From positions 82,411,098 through 82,475,097 of the forward strand of contig OZ010747.1 in assembly GCA_963932245.1 (NCBI GenBank): a stretch of 64,000 bases of DNA, in the 5' to 3' direction. Position numbers and translations under genes: made by a program. This stretch comes from Tachinus rufipes. Taxonomy: Eukaryota; Arthropoda; Insecta; Coleoptera; Staphylinidae. Of the stretch, positions 27,300 to 38,920 are shown piece by piece (positions within the stretch are counted from its first letter, which is position 1; each line of letters starts with the position of its first letter). Below the pieces are notes generated by a model. It saw only the letters and a program-made list of their open reading frames with translations. It did not search any database and was not told the DNA's origin.

Positions 27300-29640
27300 G
27301 TTTTCCATCTCCCAGTAGTGTACAAATCCCGTGTGGGGTGTGCAATCACGGTTTTTTATAGGAGCCGTTTCAAAACTACCAGGTGTACGTATCATCAGAA
27401 CGGTCCGATCAGTTTATCGATTTCTGCTCTCTTCTTTTTTTTTTATTAGATTACCTATGTATTTTCTAGCAGATTTGTACTGTTGTTTGCTTTTCATCAT
27501 GGTTTCTAGTAGGTTCTTTGCATTTAGAGCTACGGATGCTCAGCTGCCGTTTTCTTTGCTGTCCACCTGTCGCATTGAAATAGTGTATGGTCGGCGTCGT
27601 CCGCTGCTTCTACGCAGTATTTGCGTGCATCGCTATCATCTTTGCTATTTTTATTTGTGTATGCCTTAAAAGATTCATGTCCTGTCCAGGCTTGTGTCAG
27701 GATGTAATCTATTGATCTGAATTTACAGTATAGCCATCTTTGTATTTTCGGTATGAGTTTTTTTGTTCATTGTGCTACTCTTTCCGTGTTGTCCCATCTA
27801 GTTTGCCACCGATTTATTGTTTTCTTGGCTGCTTCTGTTGATGCATCTTCTCTCTGGAACAGTCAATTTCTTTCTTCCACATTCAGATCAATGAGTATAG
27901 TTCCTGTTACCACCAGTAGGGCTTCTGTTGAAACGGTCCTGTAAGCACTTGCTACTCCCAGCAGCGTTTTTCTCTGAACCATGATCAGCTGGTTTTTGTA
28001 TATTTTTACTTTTATCGCTTTATGCCATGTTGGTGATCCGTAGAGGATTGATGACTCAGTGACGCAGTTTAGCACTTTTTTTTGTAGTTTAACGGTCCGC
28101 TTATGTTGGGCATGATCCTTGATAAGTTTGCTGCTGTTTTTCGAAATTTTCACCGTTCTCTTTATATGTTCTGAAAAGGTTAGCGCATTATTGAGGGATT
28201 TTTTCAGGTACTTTATTGCTTGCTTTGTGCGTATGACACTGCCTCTACATTTAAAAATAACATCATTTTTTTGGGATCTTTTCTTTGGCTCTTTTAGTAT
28301 AACCGCTTTTGTTTTTTGTGGGCCCAGTTGTAGATGGTGTTTGGTTAGCACATATTTATCTTTTCCAATGCATCATTGGTCTTGTTCACTAATTCGTAAC
28401 TATCCTTTGCCACAACTACTATGGCAAGATTGTCTGCAAAAGATACTGCTTTTACGCCGTTTGGTCAATTTCTTCTTAAGACGCCATTGTATACAAGATT
28501 CCACAGTGTTGGCCCTAATACCGACCCTAGAGGAACCCCTGTTGTAATATCAACTACCAGGTTTTTTTCTACATGTAGTTTTTGTTCAGATAGGTAGCTC
28601 CACACAATATTTTGTAGATATTCCTTTTCTATTCAGTTCCTTCATGGTTTCGTTCCATGACACGGTATTAAAAGCGTTTTTTATGTCTAGGGTGACTAAT
28701 GCGTTCTATTTCTCTTTGCTGTTTTTAATAGTTTTGACTACTTCTTTGACCGCCTTTAAGGTAAATTTTCCCTTCACAAAACTATACTGTTGTTCTGACA
28801 GTCCTCCTCCACTGTCTATTTCTTCTTCCAGTCTGCTTCTTAACATTGACTCGTAAACCTTGCTGATAGTGTTCAGAAGGCATATTGGTCTAAATTTTAG
28901 GTTTTCTGTCGGGGAGTTTCCCTTAAGAATCAATATTAATCTTGACATTTTCCACTCAGCCAAAAAGGTCTGCTTTATCAGGAGTTGTGCTATGCTAGGT
29001 GTTTCTTTTAGGGCCTCTGGTGAAATGTAGTCTAGACCAGGGGATTTTCCAATTTTTAGAGCCTGGACGGCTTGTGACAAGTCTTTTTCTTTAAATAGTT
29101 TGATGTTTTCCACTATTTATCCGGGCTCCCACTTTAAGTTTACGCTCCAAAGTCAACTCGTATGGTGCAAAACATCTCATTTTTTATAGCAATTTTGTAC
29201 GCGCTTCCCCAAACGTCGTTGTATAAATCGTCGCACAGTTGTGACCACTGATTTTTTTTTCTCAGTCTCTATTTTGATTCGAAGTTGTTTTTTACGGATA
29301 TTATACTCATTTTTGATTTTGCCAGCTTCGTGTTTGCTGTAAATCTGTCCCTTTCACATTCTTGTAAATTTCCTTCTAAGTTTGAGGCACTTCTCTCTCT
29401 CTCTCTTCGGCTATCGTGTTGTTCCACCAGTACGGTAATCTTTTATTTTTGCTGACACCATTGCATAGACCTTCATAGGCTTTTATCATTGTGGCTGTAT
29501 ATGTAGAGTCATCTTGTCGTCATTATACTTTTCAATGCTCCAGGACATCTGCTCTCTGAAGGATTCCCAGTTCTGCTCTTTCTGTGGTTTTAGTCTTTTT
29601 TTATTTTCAATTTGCTCTTTAATTTGGAAGTATACGTAGT
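27300..29640 (-). mobile_element. R1-like LINE on the minus strand, cut at the satellite edge
   Basis: Read on the minus strand: a linker (WESFREQMSWSIEKYNDDK, 29570-29490); then RT (29113-28706) with LKIGKSPGLDYISPEALKE, KFRPICLLNTISKVYESML and SEQQYSFVKGKFTLKAVKEV; then a damaged catalytic region; then PQKTKAVILKE and IKYLKKSLNNALTFSEHI (28351-27863); then the C-terminal end (TQAWTGHESFKAYTNK, near 27690-27640). The order and motifs fit the R1 clade. The first ORF and the endonuclease are missing: at about 29640 the LINE stops and the satellite starts. Several frameshifts show that it is dead. Confidence 0.75.
28706..29113 (-). pseudogene. R1-like reverse transcriptase core fragment
   Basis: This 135-residue minus-strand frame spans the front half of RT: IGKSPGLDYISPEALKE, WKMSRLILILKGN, LKFRPICLLNTISKVYE and GGGLSEQQYSFVKGKFTLKA. 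In active R1-type elements the glycine-proline-aspartate motif reads GPD; here it is GLD. The frame stops just before the first catalytic Asp block, which lies in another frame near 28690. Confidence 0.75.
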
Positions 29641-30142
29641 ATATGAAAATCGAGCAAAAAATCGATTTTTTTTGTTTCACATGCTTTCAAACACAAATGA
29701 AATTTTCGAGAATCGAGCAAAAAGTCGATTTTTTTTTGTTTCACATGCTTTCAAACACAAATGGTATTTTCGAAAATCAAGCAAAAAGTCGATTTTTTTT
29801 TCGTTTCACATGCTTTCAAAAACACAAGTGAAATTTTCGAGAATCGAGCAAAAAGTCAATTTTTTTTTTCGTTTCACATGCTTTCAAACACAAATGAAAT
29901 TTTCGAAAATTGAGCAAAAAGTCGATTTTTTTTTTGTTTCACATGCTTTCAAACACAAATGAAATTTTCGAAAATCGAGTGAAAGGTCGATTTTTTTTTC
30001 GTTTTTTACGCGTTTCACATGCTTTCAAACACAAATGAAATTTTCGAAAATCGAGCAAAAAGTCGATTTTTCTTTTCGATTCACATGCTTTCAAACACAA
30101 ATGAAATTTTCGAAAATCAAGCAAAAAGTCGATTTTTTTTTT

Positions 30143-30320
30143 GTTTCAATGCTTTCAAACACAAATAAAATTTTCGAAAATCGAGTGAAGAGTCGATTTT
30201 TTTTTTCGTTTTACATGCTTTCAAACACAAATGAAATTTTCGTTTTTTACGCGTTTCACATGCTTTCAAACACAGATAAAATATTTGAAAATCGAGTGAA
30301 GAGTCGATTTTTTTTCGTTT
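30143..30320 (+). repeat. higher-order segment, copy 1 of 3
   Basis: A rare run of variants: GTTTCAATGC (missing CA), CGTTTTACATG, then a truncated unit AAATTTTCGTTTTTTACGCG, then CACAGATAAAATATTTG. The same run recurs at about 32473-32650 and 32789-32965. It is therefore a segment that was copied as a block. Confidence 0.85.
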
Positions 30321-31359
30321 TTTACGCGTTTCACATGCTTTCAAACACAAATGAAATTTTCGAAAATCGAGCAAAAAGTCGATTTTATTTTCGTTTCACA
30401 TGCTGTCAAACACAAATGAAATTTTCGAAAATCGAGCAAAAAGTCGATTTTTTTTTTCGTTTTACATGCTTTCAAACACAAATGAAATTTTCGAAAATCG
30501 AGCAAAAAGTCGATTTTTTTTTTGTTTCACATGCTTTCAAACACAAATGAAATTTTCGAAAATCGAGCAAAAAGTCGATTTTTTTTCGTTTCACATGCTT
30601 TCAAACACAAATGAAGTTTTCAAAAATCGAGAAAAAATTGATTTTTTTTTCGTTTCACATGCTTTCAAACACAAATGAAGTTTACAAAATCGAGAAAAAA
30701 TTGATTTTTTTTTTCGTTTCACTTGCTTTTAAACACAAATGAAATTTTCGAAAATCGAGAAAAAGTTGATTTTTTTTTGTTTCACTTGCTTTTAAACACA
30801 AATGAAATTTTCAAAAATCGAGTGAAGAGTCGTTTTTTTTTTCGTTTTTTATGCGTTTCACATGCTTTCAAACACAAATGAAATTTTCGAAAATCGAGCA
30901 AAAAGTCGATTTTTCTTTTCGATTCACATGCTTTCAAACACAAATGAAATTTTCGAAAATCGAGTGAAAAGTCGATTTTTTTTCGTTTTTTACGCGTTTC
31001 ACATGCTTTCAAACACAAATGAAATTTTCGAAAATCGAGCAAAAAGTCGATTTTTCTTTCGATTCACATGCTTTCAAACACAAATAAATTTTTCGAAAAT
31101 CGAGCAAAAAGTCGATTTTTTTTCGTTTCACATGCTTTCAAACACAAATGAAATTTTCGAAAATCGAGTGAAGAGTCGATTTTTTTTCGTTTTTTACGCG
31201 TTTCACATGCTTTCAAACACAAATGAAATTTTCGAAAATCGAGTGAAGAGTCGATTTTTTTTCGTTTTTTACGCGTTTCACATGCTTTCAAACACAAATG
31301 AAATTTTCGAAAATCGAGTGAAGAGTCGATTTTTTTTCGTTTTTTACGCGTTTCACATG

Positions 31360-32330
31360 CTTACAAACACAAATAAAATTTTCGAAAATCGAGCAAAAAG
31401 TCGATTTTTTTTTTCGTTTCACATGCTTTCAAACACAAATGAAATTTTCGAAAATCGAGTGAAGAGTCGTTTTTTTTTTGTTTTTTACGCGTTTCACATG
31501 CTTTCAAACACAAATGAAATTTTCGAAAATCGAGTGGAGTCGATTTTTTTTTCGTTTTTTACGCGTTTCACATGCTTTCAAGCACAAATGAAATTTTCGA
31601 AAATCGAGTGAAGAGTCGACTTTTTTTCGTTTTTTACGCGTTTCACATGATTTCAAACACAAATGAAATTTTCGAAAATCGAGCAAAAAGTCGATTTTTT
31701 TTTTCGTTTCACATGCTTTCAAACACAAATGAAATTTTCGAAAATCGAGCAAAAAGTCGATTTTTTTTTTCGATTCACATGCTTTCAAACTCAAATGAAA
31801 TTTTCGAAAATCGAATGAAAAGTCGATTTTTTTTCGTTTTTTACGCGTTTCACATGCTTTCAAACACAAATGAAATTTTCGAAAATCGAGCAAAAAGTCG
31901 ATTTTTTTTTCGTTTCACATGCTTTCAAACACAAACGAAATTTTCAAAAATCGAGTAGAGTCGATTTTTTTTTCGTTTTTTACGCGTTTCACATGCTTTC
32001 AAACACATATGAAATTTTCGAAAATCGAGCAAAAAGTCGATTTTTTTTTCGTTTCACATGCTTTCAAACACAAACGAAATTTTCAAAAATCGAGTGAAGA
32101 GTCGATTTTTTTTCGTTTTTTACGCGTTTCACATGCTTTCAAACACAAATGAAATTTTCGAAAATTGAGTGAAGAGTCAATTTTTTTTCGTTTTTTACGC
32201 GTTTCACATGCTTTCAAACACAAATGAAATTTTCGAAAATCGAGCAAAAAGTCGATTTTTTTTCGTTTCACATGCTTTCAAACACAAATGAAATTTTCGA
32301 AAAATCGAGTGAAGAGTCGATTTTTTTTCG
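31360..32330 (+). repeat. array segment duplicated about 1.7 kb downstream
   Basis: Private variants occur in the same order here and at 33060-34080: GCTTACAAACAC, GAGTGGAGTCG, a CTCAAATG unit with core GAATGAAAAG, and a shortened GAGTAGAGTCG (GAGTAGTCG in the second copy). The distance changes between 1700, 1828 and about 1755. That equals gain and loss of whole units after the duplication. Confidence 0.75.
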
Positions 32331-32472
32331 TTTTTTACGCGTTTCACATGCTTTCAAACACAAATGAAATTATCGAAAATCGAGCAAAAAGTCGATTTTT
32401 CTTTTCGATTCACATGCTTTCAAACACAAATGAAATTTTCGAAAATCGAGCAAAAAGTCGATTTTTTTTTTT

Positions 32473-32965
32473 GTTTCAATGCTTTCAAACACAAATAAAA
32501 TTTTCGAAAATCGAGTGAAGAGTCGATTTTTTTTTTCGTTTTACATGCTTTCAAACACAAATGAAATTTTCGTTTTTTACGCGTTTCACATGCTTTCAAA
32601 CACAGATAAAATATTTGAAAATCGAGTGAAGAGTCGATTTTTTTTCGTTTTTTACGCGTTTCACATGCTTTCAAACACAAATGAAATTTTCGAAAATCGA
32701 GCAAAAAGTCGATTTTTCTTTTCGATTCACATGCTTTCAAACACAAATGAAATTTTCGAAAATCGAGCAAAAAGTCGATTTTTTTTTTGTTTCAATGCTA
32801 TCAAACACAAATAAAATTTTCGAAAATCGAGTGAAGAGTCGATTTTTTTTTTCGTTTTACATGCTTTCAAACACAAATGAAATTTTCGTTTTTTACGCGT
32901 TTCACATGCTTTCAAACACAGATAAAATATTTGAAAATCGAGTGAAGAGTCGATTTTTTTTCGTT
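32473..32965 (+). repeat. higher-order segment, copies 2 and 3
   Basis: Two copies of the variant run first seen at 30143, the second starting about 316 bases after the first. The markers CACAGATAAAATATTTG lie at 32601 and 32917. Copy 3 differs by ATGCTATC instead of ATGCTTTC. The 316-base block equals about five units. Confidence 0.85.
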
Positions 32966-35900
32966 TTTTACGCGTTTCACATGCTTTCAAACACAAATAA
33001 AATTTTCGAAAATCGAGTGAAGAGTCGATTTTTTTTCGTTTTTTACGCGTTTCACATGCTTACAAACACAAATAAAATTTTCGAAAATCGAGCAAAAAGT
33101 CGATTTTTTTTTTCGTTTCACATGCTTTCAAACACAAATGAAATTTTCGAAAATCGAGCAAAAAGTCGATTTTTCTTTCGATTCACATGCTTTCAAACAC
33201 AAATGAATTTTTCGAAAATCGAGCAAAAAGTCGATTTTTTTTCGTTTCACATGCTTTCAAACACAAATGAAATTTTCGAAAATCGAGTGAAGAGTCGTTT
33301 TTTTTTTGTTTTTTACGCGTTTCACATGCTTTCAAACACAAATGAAATTTTCGAAAATCGAGTGGAGTCGATTTTTTTTTCGTTTTTTACGCGTTTCACA
33401 TGCTTTCAAGCACAAATGAAATTTTCGAAAATCGAGCAAAAAGTCGATTTTTTTTTTTCGTTTCACATGCTTTCAAACACAAATGAAATTTTCGAAAATC
33501 GAGCAAAAAGTCGATTTTTTTTTTCGATTCACATGCTTTCAAACTCAAATGAAATTTTCGAAAATCGAATGAAAAGTCGATTTTTTTTCGTTTTTTACGC
33601 GTTTCACATGATTTCAAACACAAATGAAATTTTCGAAAATCGAGCAAAAAGTCGATTTTTTTTTCGTTTCACATGCTTTCAAACACAAACGAAATTTTCA
33701 AAAATCGAGTAGTCGATTTTTTTTTCGTTTTTTACGCGTTTCACATGCTTTCAAACACAAATGAAATTTTCGAAAATCGAGCAAAAAGTCGATTTTTTTT
33801 CGTTTCACATGCTTTCAAACACAAACGAAATTTTCAAAAATCGAGTGAAGAGTCGATTTTTTTTTCGTTTTTTACGCGTTTCACATGCTTTCAAACACAA
33901 ATGAAATTTTCGAAAATTGAGTGAAGAGTCAATTTTTTTTCGTTTTTTACGCGTTTCACATGCTTTCAAACACAAATGAAATTTTCGAAAATCGAGCAAA
34001 AAGTCGATTTTTTTTCGTTTCACATGCTTTCAAACACAAATGAAATTTTCGAAAAATCGAGTGAAGAGTCGATTTTTTTTCGATTTTTTTTCGTTTCACA
34101 TGCTTTCAAACACAAATGAAATTTTCGAAAATCGAGCAAAAAGTCGATTTTTTTTTCGTTTCACATGCTTTCAAACACAAATGAAAATTTCGAAAATCGA
34201 GTGAAGAGTCGAATTTTTTTTAGTTTTTTTACGCGTTTCACATGCTTTCAAACACAAATGAACTTTTCGAAAATCGAGTGAAGAGTCGATTTTTTTTTCG
34301 TTTTTTACGCGTTTCACATGCTTTCAAACACAAATGAACTTTTCGAAAATCGAGTGAAGAGTCGATTTTTTTTTTCGTTTTTTACGCGTTTCACATGCTT
34401 TCAAACACATATGAAATTTTCAAAAATCGAGTGAAGAGTCGATTTTTTTCGTTTTTTACGCGTTTCACATGCTTTCAAACACAAATGAAATTTTCGAAAA
34501 TCGAGCAAAAAGTCGATTTTTTTTTTGTTTCACATGCTTTCAAACACAAATGAAATTTTCGAAAATCGAGCAAAAAGTCGATTTTTTTTTTTCGTTTCAC
34601 ATGTTTTCAAACACAAATGAAATTTTCGAAAATTGAGCAAAAATTCGATTTTTTTTTTCGTTTCACATGCTTTCAAACACAAACGAAATTTTCAAAAATC
34701 GAGTGAAGAGTCGAATTTTTTTTAGTTTTTTACGCGTTTCACATGCTTTCAAACACAAATGAAATTTTCGAAAATCGAGCAAAAAATCGATTTTTTTTTG
34801 TTTCACATGCTTTCAAACACAAATGAAATTTTCGAAAATCGAGCAAAAAGTCGATTTTTTTTTCGTTTCACATGCTTTCAAATACAAACGAAATTTTCAA
34901 AAATCGAGTGAAGAGTCGATTTTTTTTCGTTTTTTACGCGTTTCACATGCTTTCAAACACAAATGAAATTTTCGAAAATTGAGTGAAGAGTCAATATTTT
35001 TTCGTTTTTTACGCGTTTCACATGCTTTCAAACACAAATGAAATTTTCGAAAATCGAGCAAAAAGTCGATTTTTTTTCGTTTCACATGCTTTCAAACACA
35101 AATGAAATTTTCGAAAAATCGAGTGAAGAGTCGATTTTTTTTCGTTTTTTACGCGTTTCACATGCTTTCAAACACAAATGAAATTATCGAAAATCTAGCA
35201 AAAAGTCGATTTTTTTTTCGTTTCACATGCTTTCAAACACAAATGAAATTTTCGAAAATCGAGCAAAAAGTCGATTTTTTTTTCGTTTTACATGCTTTCA
35301 AACACATGAAATTTTCGAAAATCGAGCAAAAAGTCGATTTTTTTTTTCGTTTCACATGCTTTCAAACACAAATGAACTTTTCAAAAATCGAGTGAAGAGT
35401 CGATTTTTTTTTTCGTTTTTTACGCGTTTCACATGCTTTCAAACACAAATGAACTTTTCGAAAATCGAGTGAAGAGTCGATTTTTTTTTTCGTTTTTTAC
35501 GCGTTTCACATGCTTTCAAACACAAATGAAATTTTCAAAAATCGAGTGAAGAGTCGATTTTTTTCGTTTTTTACGCGTTTCACATGCTTTCAAACACAAA
35601 TGAAATTTTCGAAAATCGAGCAAAAAGTCGATTTTTTTTTTCGATTCACATGCTTCAAACACAAACGAAATTTTCAAAAATCGAGTGAAAAGTCGATTTT
35701 TTTTCGTTTTTTACGCGTTTCACATGCTTTCAAACACAAATGAAATTTTCGAAAATCGAGCAAAAAGTCGATTTTTTTTTGTTCATGCTTTCAAACACAA
35801 ATGAAATTTTCGAAAATCGAGCAAAAAGTCGATTTTTTTTTCGTTTCACATGCTTTCAAACACAAATGAAATTTTCGAAAATCGAGCAAAAAGTCGATTT

Positions 35901-36027
35901 TTTTTTTCGTTTCACATGCTTTCAAACACAAATGAAATTTTCGAAAATCGAGCAAAAAGTCGATTTTTTTTTGTTTCACATGCTTTCAAACACAAATGAA
36001 ATTTTCGAAAATCGAGCAAAAAGTCGA

Positions 36028-36047
36028 AAATCGAAATTCGCTTTTTG
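36028..36047. other. orientation switch point inside the satellite
   Basis: The forward array ends GCAAAAAGTCGA at 36027. After the short bridge AAATCGAAATTCG, the array restarts in the opposite orientation with CTTTTTG at 36041-36047. CAAAAAG (36017-36023) and CTTTTTG are mirror images with a 17-base spacer. The first reversed unit lacks 11 bases (GCTCGATTTTC) next to the join. Confidence 0.9.
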
Positions 36048-37799
36048 AAAATTTCATTTGTGTTTGAAAGCATGTGAAACGAAAAAAAAAAATCGACTTT
36101 TTGCTCGATTTTCGAAAATTTCATTTGTGTTTGAAAGCATGTGAAACGAAAAAAAAATCGACTTTTTGCTCGATTTTCGAAAATTTCATTTGTGTTTGAA
36201 TGCATGAACAAAAAAAAATCGACTTTTTGCTCGATTTTTCGAAAATTTCATTTGTGTTTGAAAGCATGTGAAACGCGTAAAAAACGAAAAAATATTGACT
36301 CTTCCCTCAATTTTCGAAAATTTCATTTGTGTTTGAAAGCATGTGAAACGCGTAAAAAACGAAAAAAAAAATCGACTCTTCACTCGATTTTTGAAAATTT
36401 TGTTTGTGTTTGAAAGCATGTGAAACGAAAAAAAAATCGACTTTTTGCTCGATTTTCGAAAATTTCATTTGTGTTTGAAAGCATGTAAAACGAAAAAAAA
36501 AAATCGACTTTTTGCTCGATTTTCGAAAATTTCATTTGTGTTTGAAAGCATGTGAAACGCGTAAAAAACAAAAAAAAATCGACTCTTCACTCGATTTTTC
36601 GAAAATTTCATTTGTGTTTGAAAGCATGTGAAACGCGTAAAAAACGAAAAAATATTGACTCTTCCCTCAATTTTCGAAAATTTCATTTGTGTTTGAAAGC
36701 ATGTGAAACAAAAAAAAAATTGACTTTTTGCTCGATTTTCGAAAATTTCATTTGTGTTTGAAAGCATGTGAAACGAAAAAAAAATCGACTTTTTGCTCGA
36801 TTTTCGAAAATTTCATTTGTGTTTGAAAGCATGTGAAACGAAAAAAAAATCGACTTTTTGCTCGATTTTCGAAAATTTCATTTGTGTTTGAAAGCATGTG
36901 AAACGAAAAAAAAATCGACTTTTTGCTCGATTTTCGAAAATTTCATTTGTGTTTGAAAGCATGTGAAACGCGTAAAAAACGAAAAAAAAAATCGACTCTT
37001 CACTCGATTTTCGAAAAGTTCATTTGTGTTTGAAAGCATGTTAAACGCGTAAAAAACGAAAAAAAAATCGACTCTTCACTCGATTTTCGAAAAGTTCATT
37101 TGTGTTTGAAAGCATGTGAAACGAAAAAAAAATCGACTTTTTGCTCGATTTTCGAAAATTTCATTTGTGTTTGATAGCATGTGAAACGCGTAAAAAACAA
37201 AAAAAAATCGACTCTTCACTCGATTTTTCGAAAATTTCATTTGTGTTTGAAAGCATGTGAAACGAAAAAAAATCGACTTTTTGCTCGATTTTCGAAAATT
37301 TCATTTGTGTTTGAAAGCATGTGAAACGCGTAAAAAACGAAAAAATATTGACTCTTCACTCAATTTTCGAAAATTTCATTTGTGTTTGAAAGCATGTGAA
37401 ACGCGTAAAAAACGAAAAAAAAAATCGACTCTTCACTCGATTTTTGAAAATTTCGTTTGTGTTTGAAAGCATGTGAAACGAAAAAAAAATCGACTTTTTG
37501 CTCGATTTTCGAAAATTTCATTTGTGTTTGAAAGCATGTGAAACGCGTAAAAAACGAAAAAAAATCGACTCTACTCGATTTTTGAAAATTTCGTTTGTGT
37601 TTGAAAGCATGTGAAACGAAAAAAAAAATCGACTTTTTGCTCGATTTTCGAAAATTTCATTTGTGTTTGAAAGCATGTGAAACGAAAAAAAAATCGACTT
37701 TTTGCTCGATTTTCGAAAATTTCATTTGTGTTTGAAAGCATGTGAAACGCGTAAAAAACGAAAAAAAAATGGACTCTTCACTCGATTTTTGCATGTGAA

Positions 37800-38920
37800 A
37801 CGAAAAAAAAAATCGACTTTTGCTCGATTTTCGAAAATTTCATTTGTGTTTGAAAGCATGTGAAACGAAAAAAAAATCGACTTTTTGCTCGATTTTCGAA
37901 AATTTCATTTGTGTTTGAAAGCATGTAAAACGAAAAAAAAATCGACTTTTTGCTAGATTTTCGAAAATTTCATTTGTGTTTGAAAGCATGTGAAACGCGT
38001 AAAAAACGAAAAAAAAATGGACTCTTCACTCGATTTTCGAAAATTTCATTTGTGTTTGAAAGCATGTGAAACGAAAAAAAAATTGACTTTTTGATCGATT
38101 TTCGAAAATTTCACTTGTGTTTGTGAAACGCGGTAAAATGGAAAAAAAATCGACTCTTCCCTCGATTTTTCGAAAATTTCATTTGTGTTTGAAAGCATGT
38201 GAAACGAAAAAAAATCGACTTTTTGCTCGAATTTCGAAAATTTCATTTGTGTTTGAAAGCATGTGAAACGCGTAAAAAACGAAAAAAAATCGACTCTTCA
38301 CTCGATTTTTCGAAAATTTCATTTGTGTTTGAAAGCATGTGAAACGAAAAAAAATCGACTTTTTGCTCGATTTTCGAAAATTTCATTTGTGTTTGAAAGC
38401 ATTTGAAACGAAAAAAAAAATCGACTTTGTGGTCGATTTTCGAAAATTTCATTTGTGTTTGAAAGCATGTGAAACGAAAAAAAAAATCGACTTTTTGCTC
38501 GATTTTCGAAAATTTCATTTGTGTTTGAAAGCATGTGAAACGAAAACAAAAAATCGACTTTTTGCTCGATTTTCGAAAATTTCATTTGTGTTTGAAAGCA
38601 TGTGAAACGCGTAAAAAACGAAAAAAAATCTACTCTTCACTCGATTTTTCGAAAATTTCATTTGTGTTTGAAAGCATGTGAAACGAAAAAAAAAATCGAC
38701 TTTTGCTCGATTTTCGAAAATTTCATTTGTGTTTGAAAGCATGTGAAACGAAAAAAAAATCGACTCTTCACTCGATTTTCGAAAATTTCGTTTGTGTTTG
38801 AAAGCATGTGAAACGAAAAAAAAATCGATTTTTTGATCGATTTTCGAAAATTTCACTTGTGTTTGTGAAACGCGGTAAAATGGAAAAAAAATCGACTCTT
38901 CACTCGATTTTTGCATGTGA
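37800..38920 (-). repeat. array segment with a second copy at 45.2-46.4 kb
   Basis: The same series of variants is found about 7.36-7.44 kb further on, at roughly 45,230-46,360. It includes ATCGACTTTGTGGTCGAT, CGAAAACAAAAAATCG and the CGCGGTAAAATGG linker. The distance shifts by 74 bases inside the segment, the size of one B unit. Confidence 0.8.

Larger units (their letters stand above)
29641..36027 (+). repeat. satellite array, forward-oriented part
   Basis: About 90 tandem units follow each other without interruption. Every unit carries CATGCTTTCAAACACAAATG, then AAATTTTCGAAAATCGAG, an 8-base core, TCGA, a T run of 7-11 and a linker. Type A has core GCAAAAAG and a short linker (CGTTTCA), about 64-66 bp. 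Type B has core GTGAAGAG and an 11-base longer linker containing TTTTTTACGCG, about 75 bp. Core and linker nearly always go together. AAAATCGA and TCGATTTT flank the core, so each unit can fold into a hairpin with the core as its loop. ATTTTCGAAAAT is a further 12-base palindrome. Long open frames here arise because units lack stops and are often multiples of three. Confidence 0.95.

Noticed and set aside
27331..28547. several plus-strand hydrophobic frames
   Set aside because: All are antisense to the R1-like LINE on the minus strand.
32681..33712. 343-residue open frame inside the satellite
   Set aside because: It only repeats unit-encoded peptides, such as SNTNEIFENRVKSRFFF. Similar frames exist on both strands throughout the array because units lack stops and often have lengths divisible by three. 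T-run length changes break them at random.
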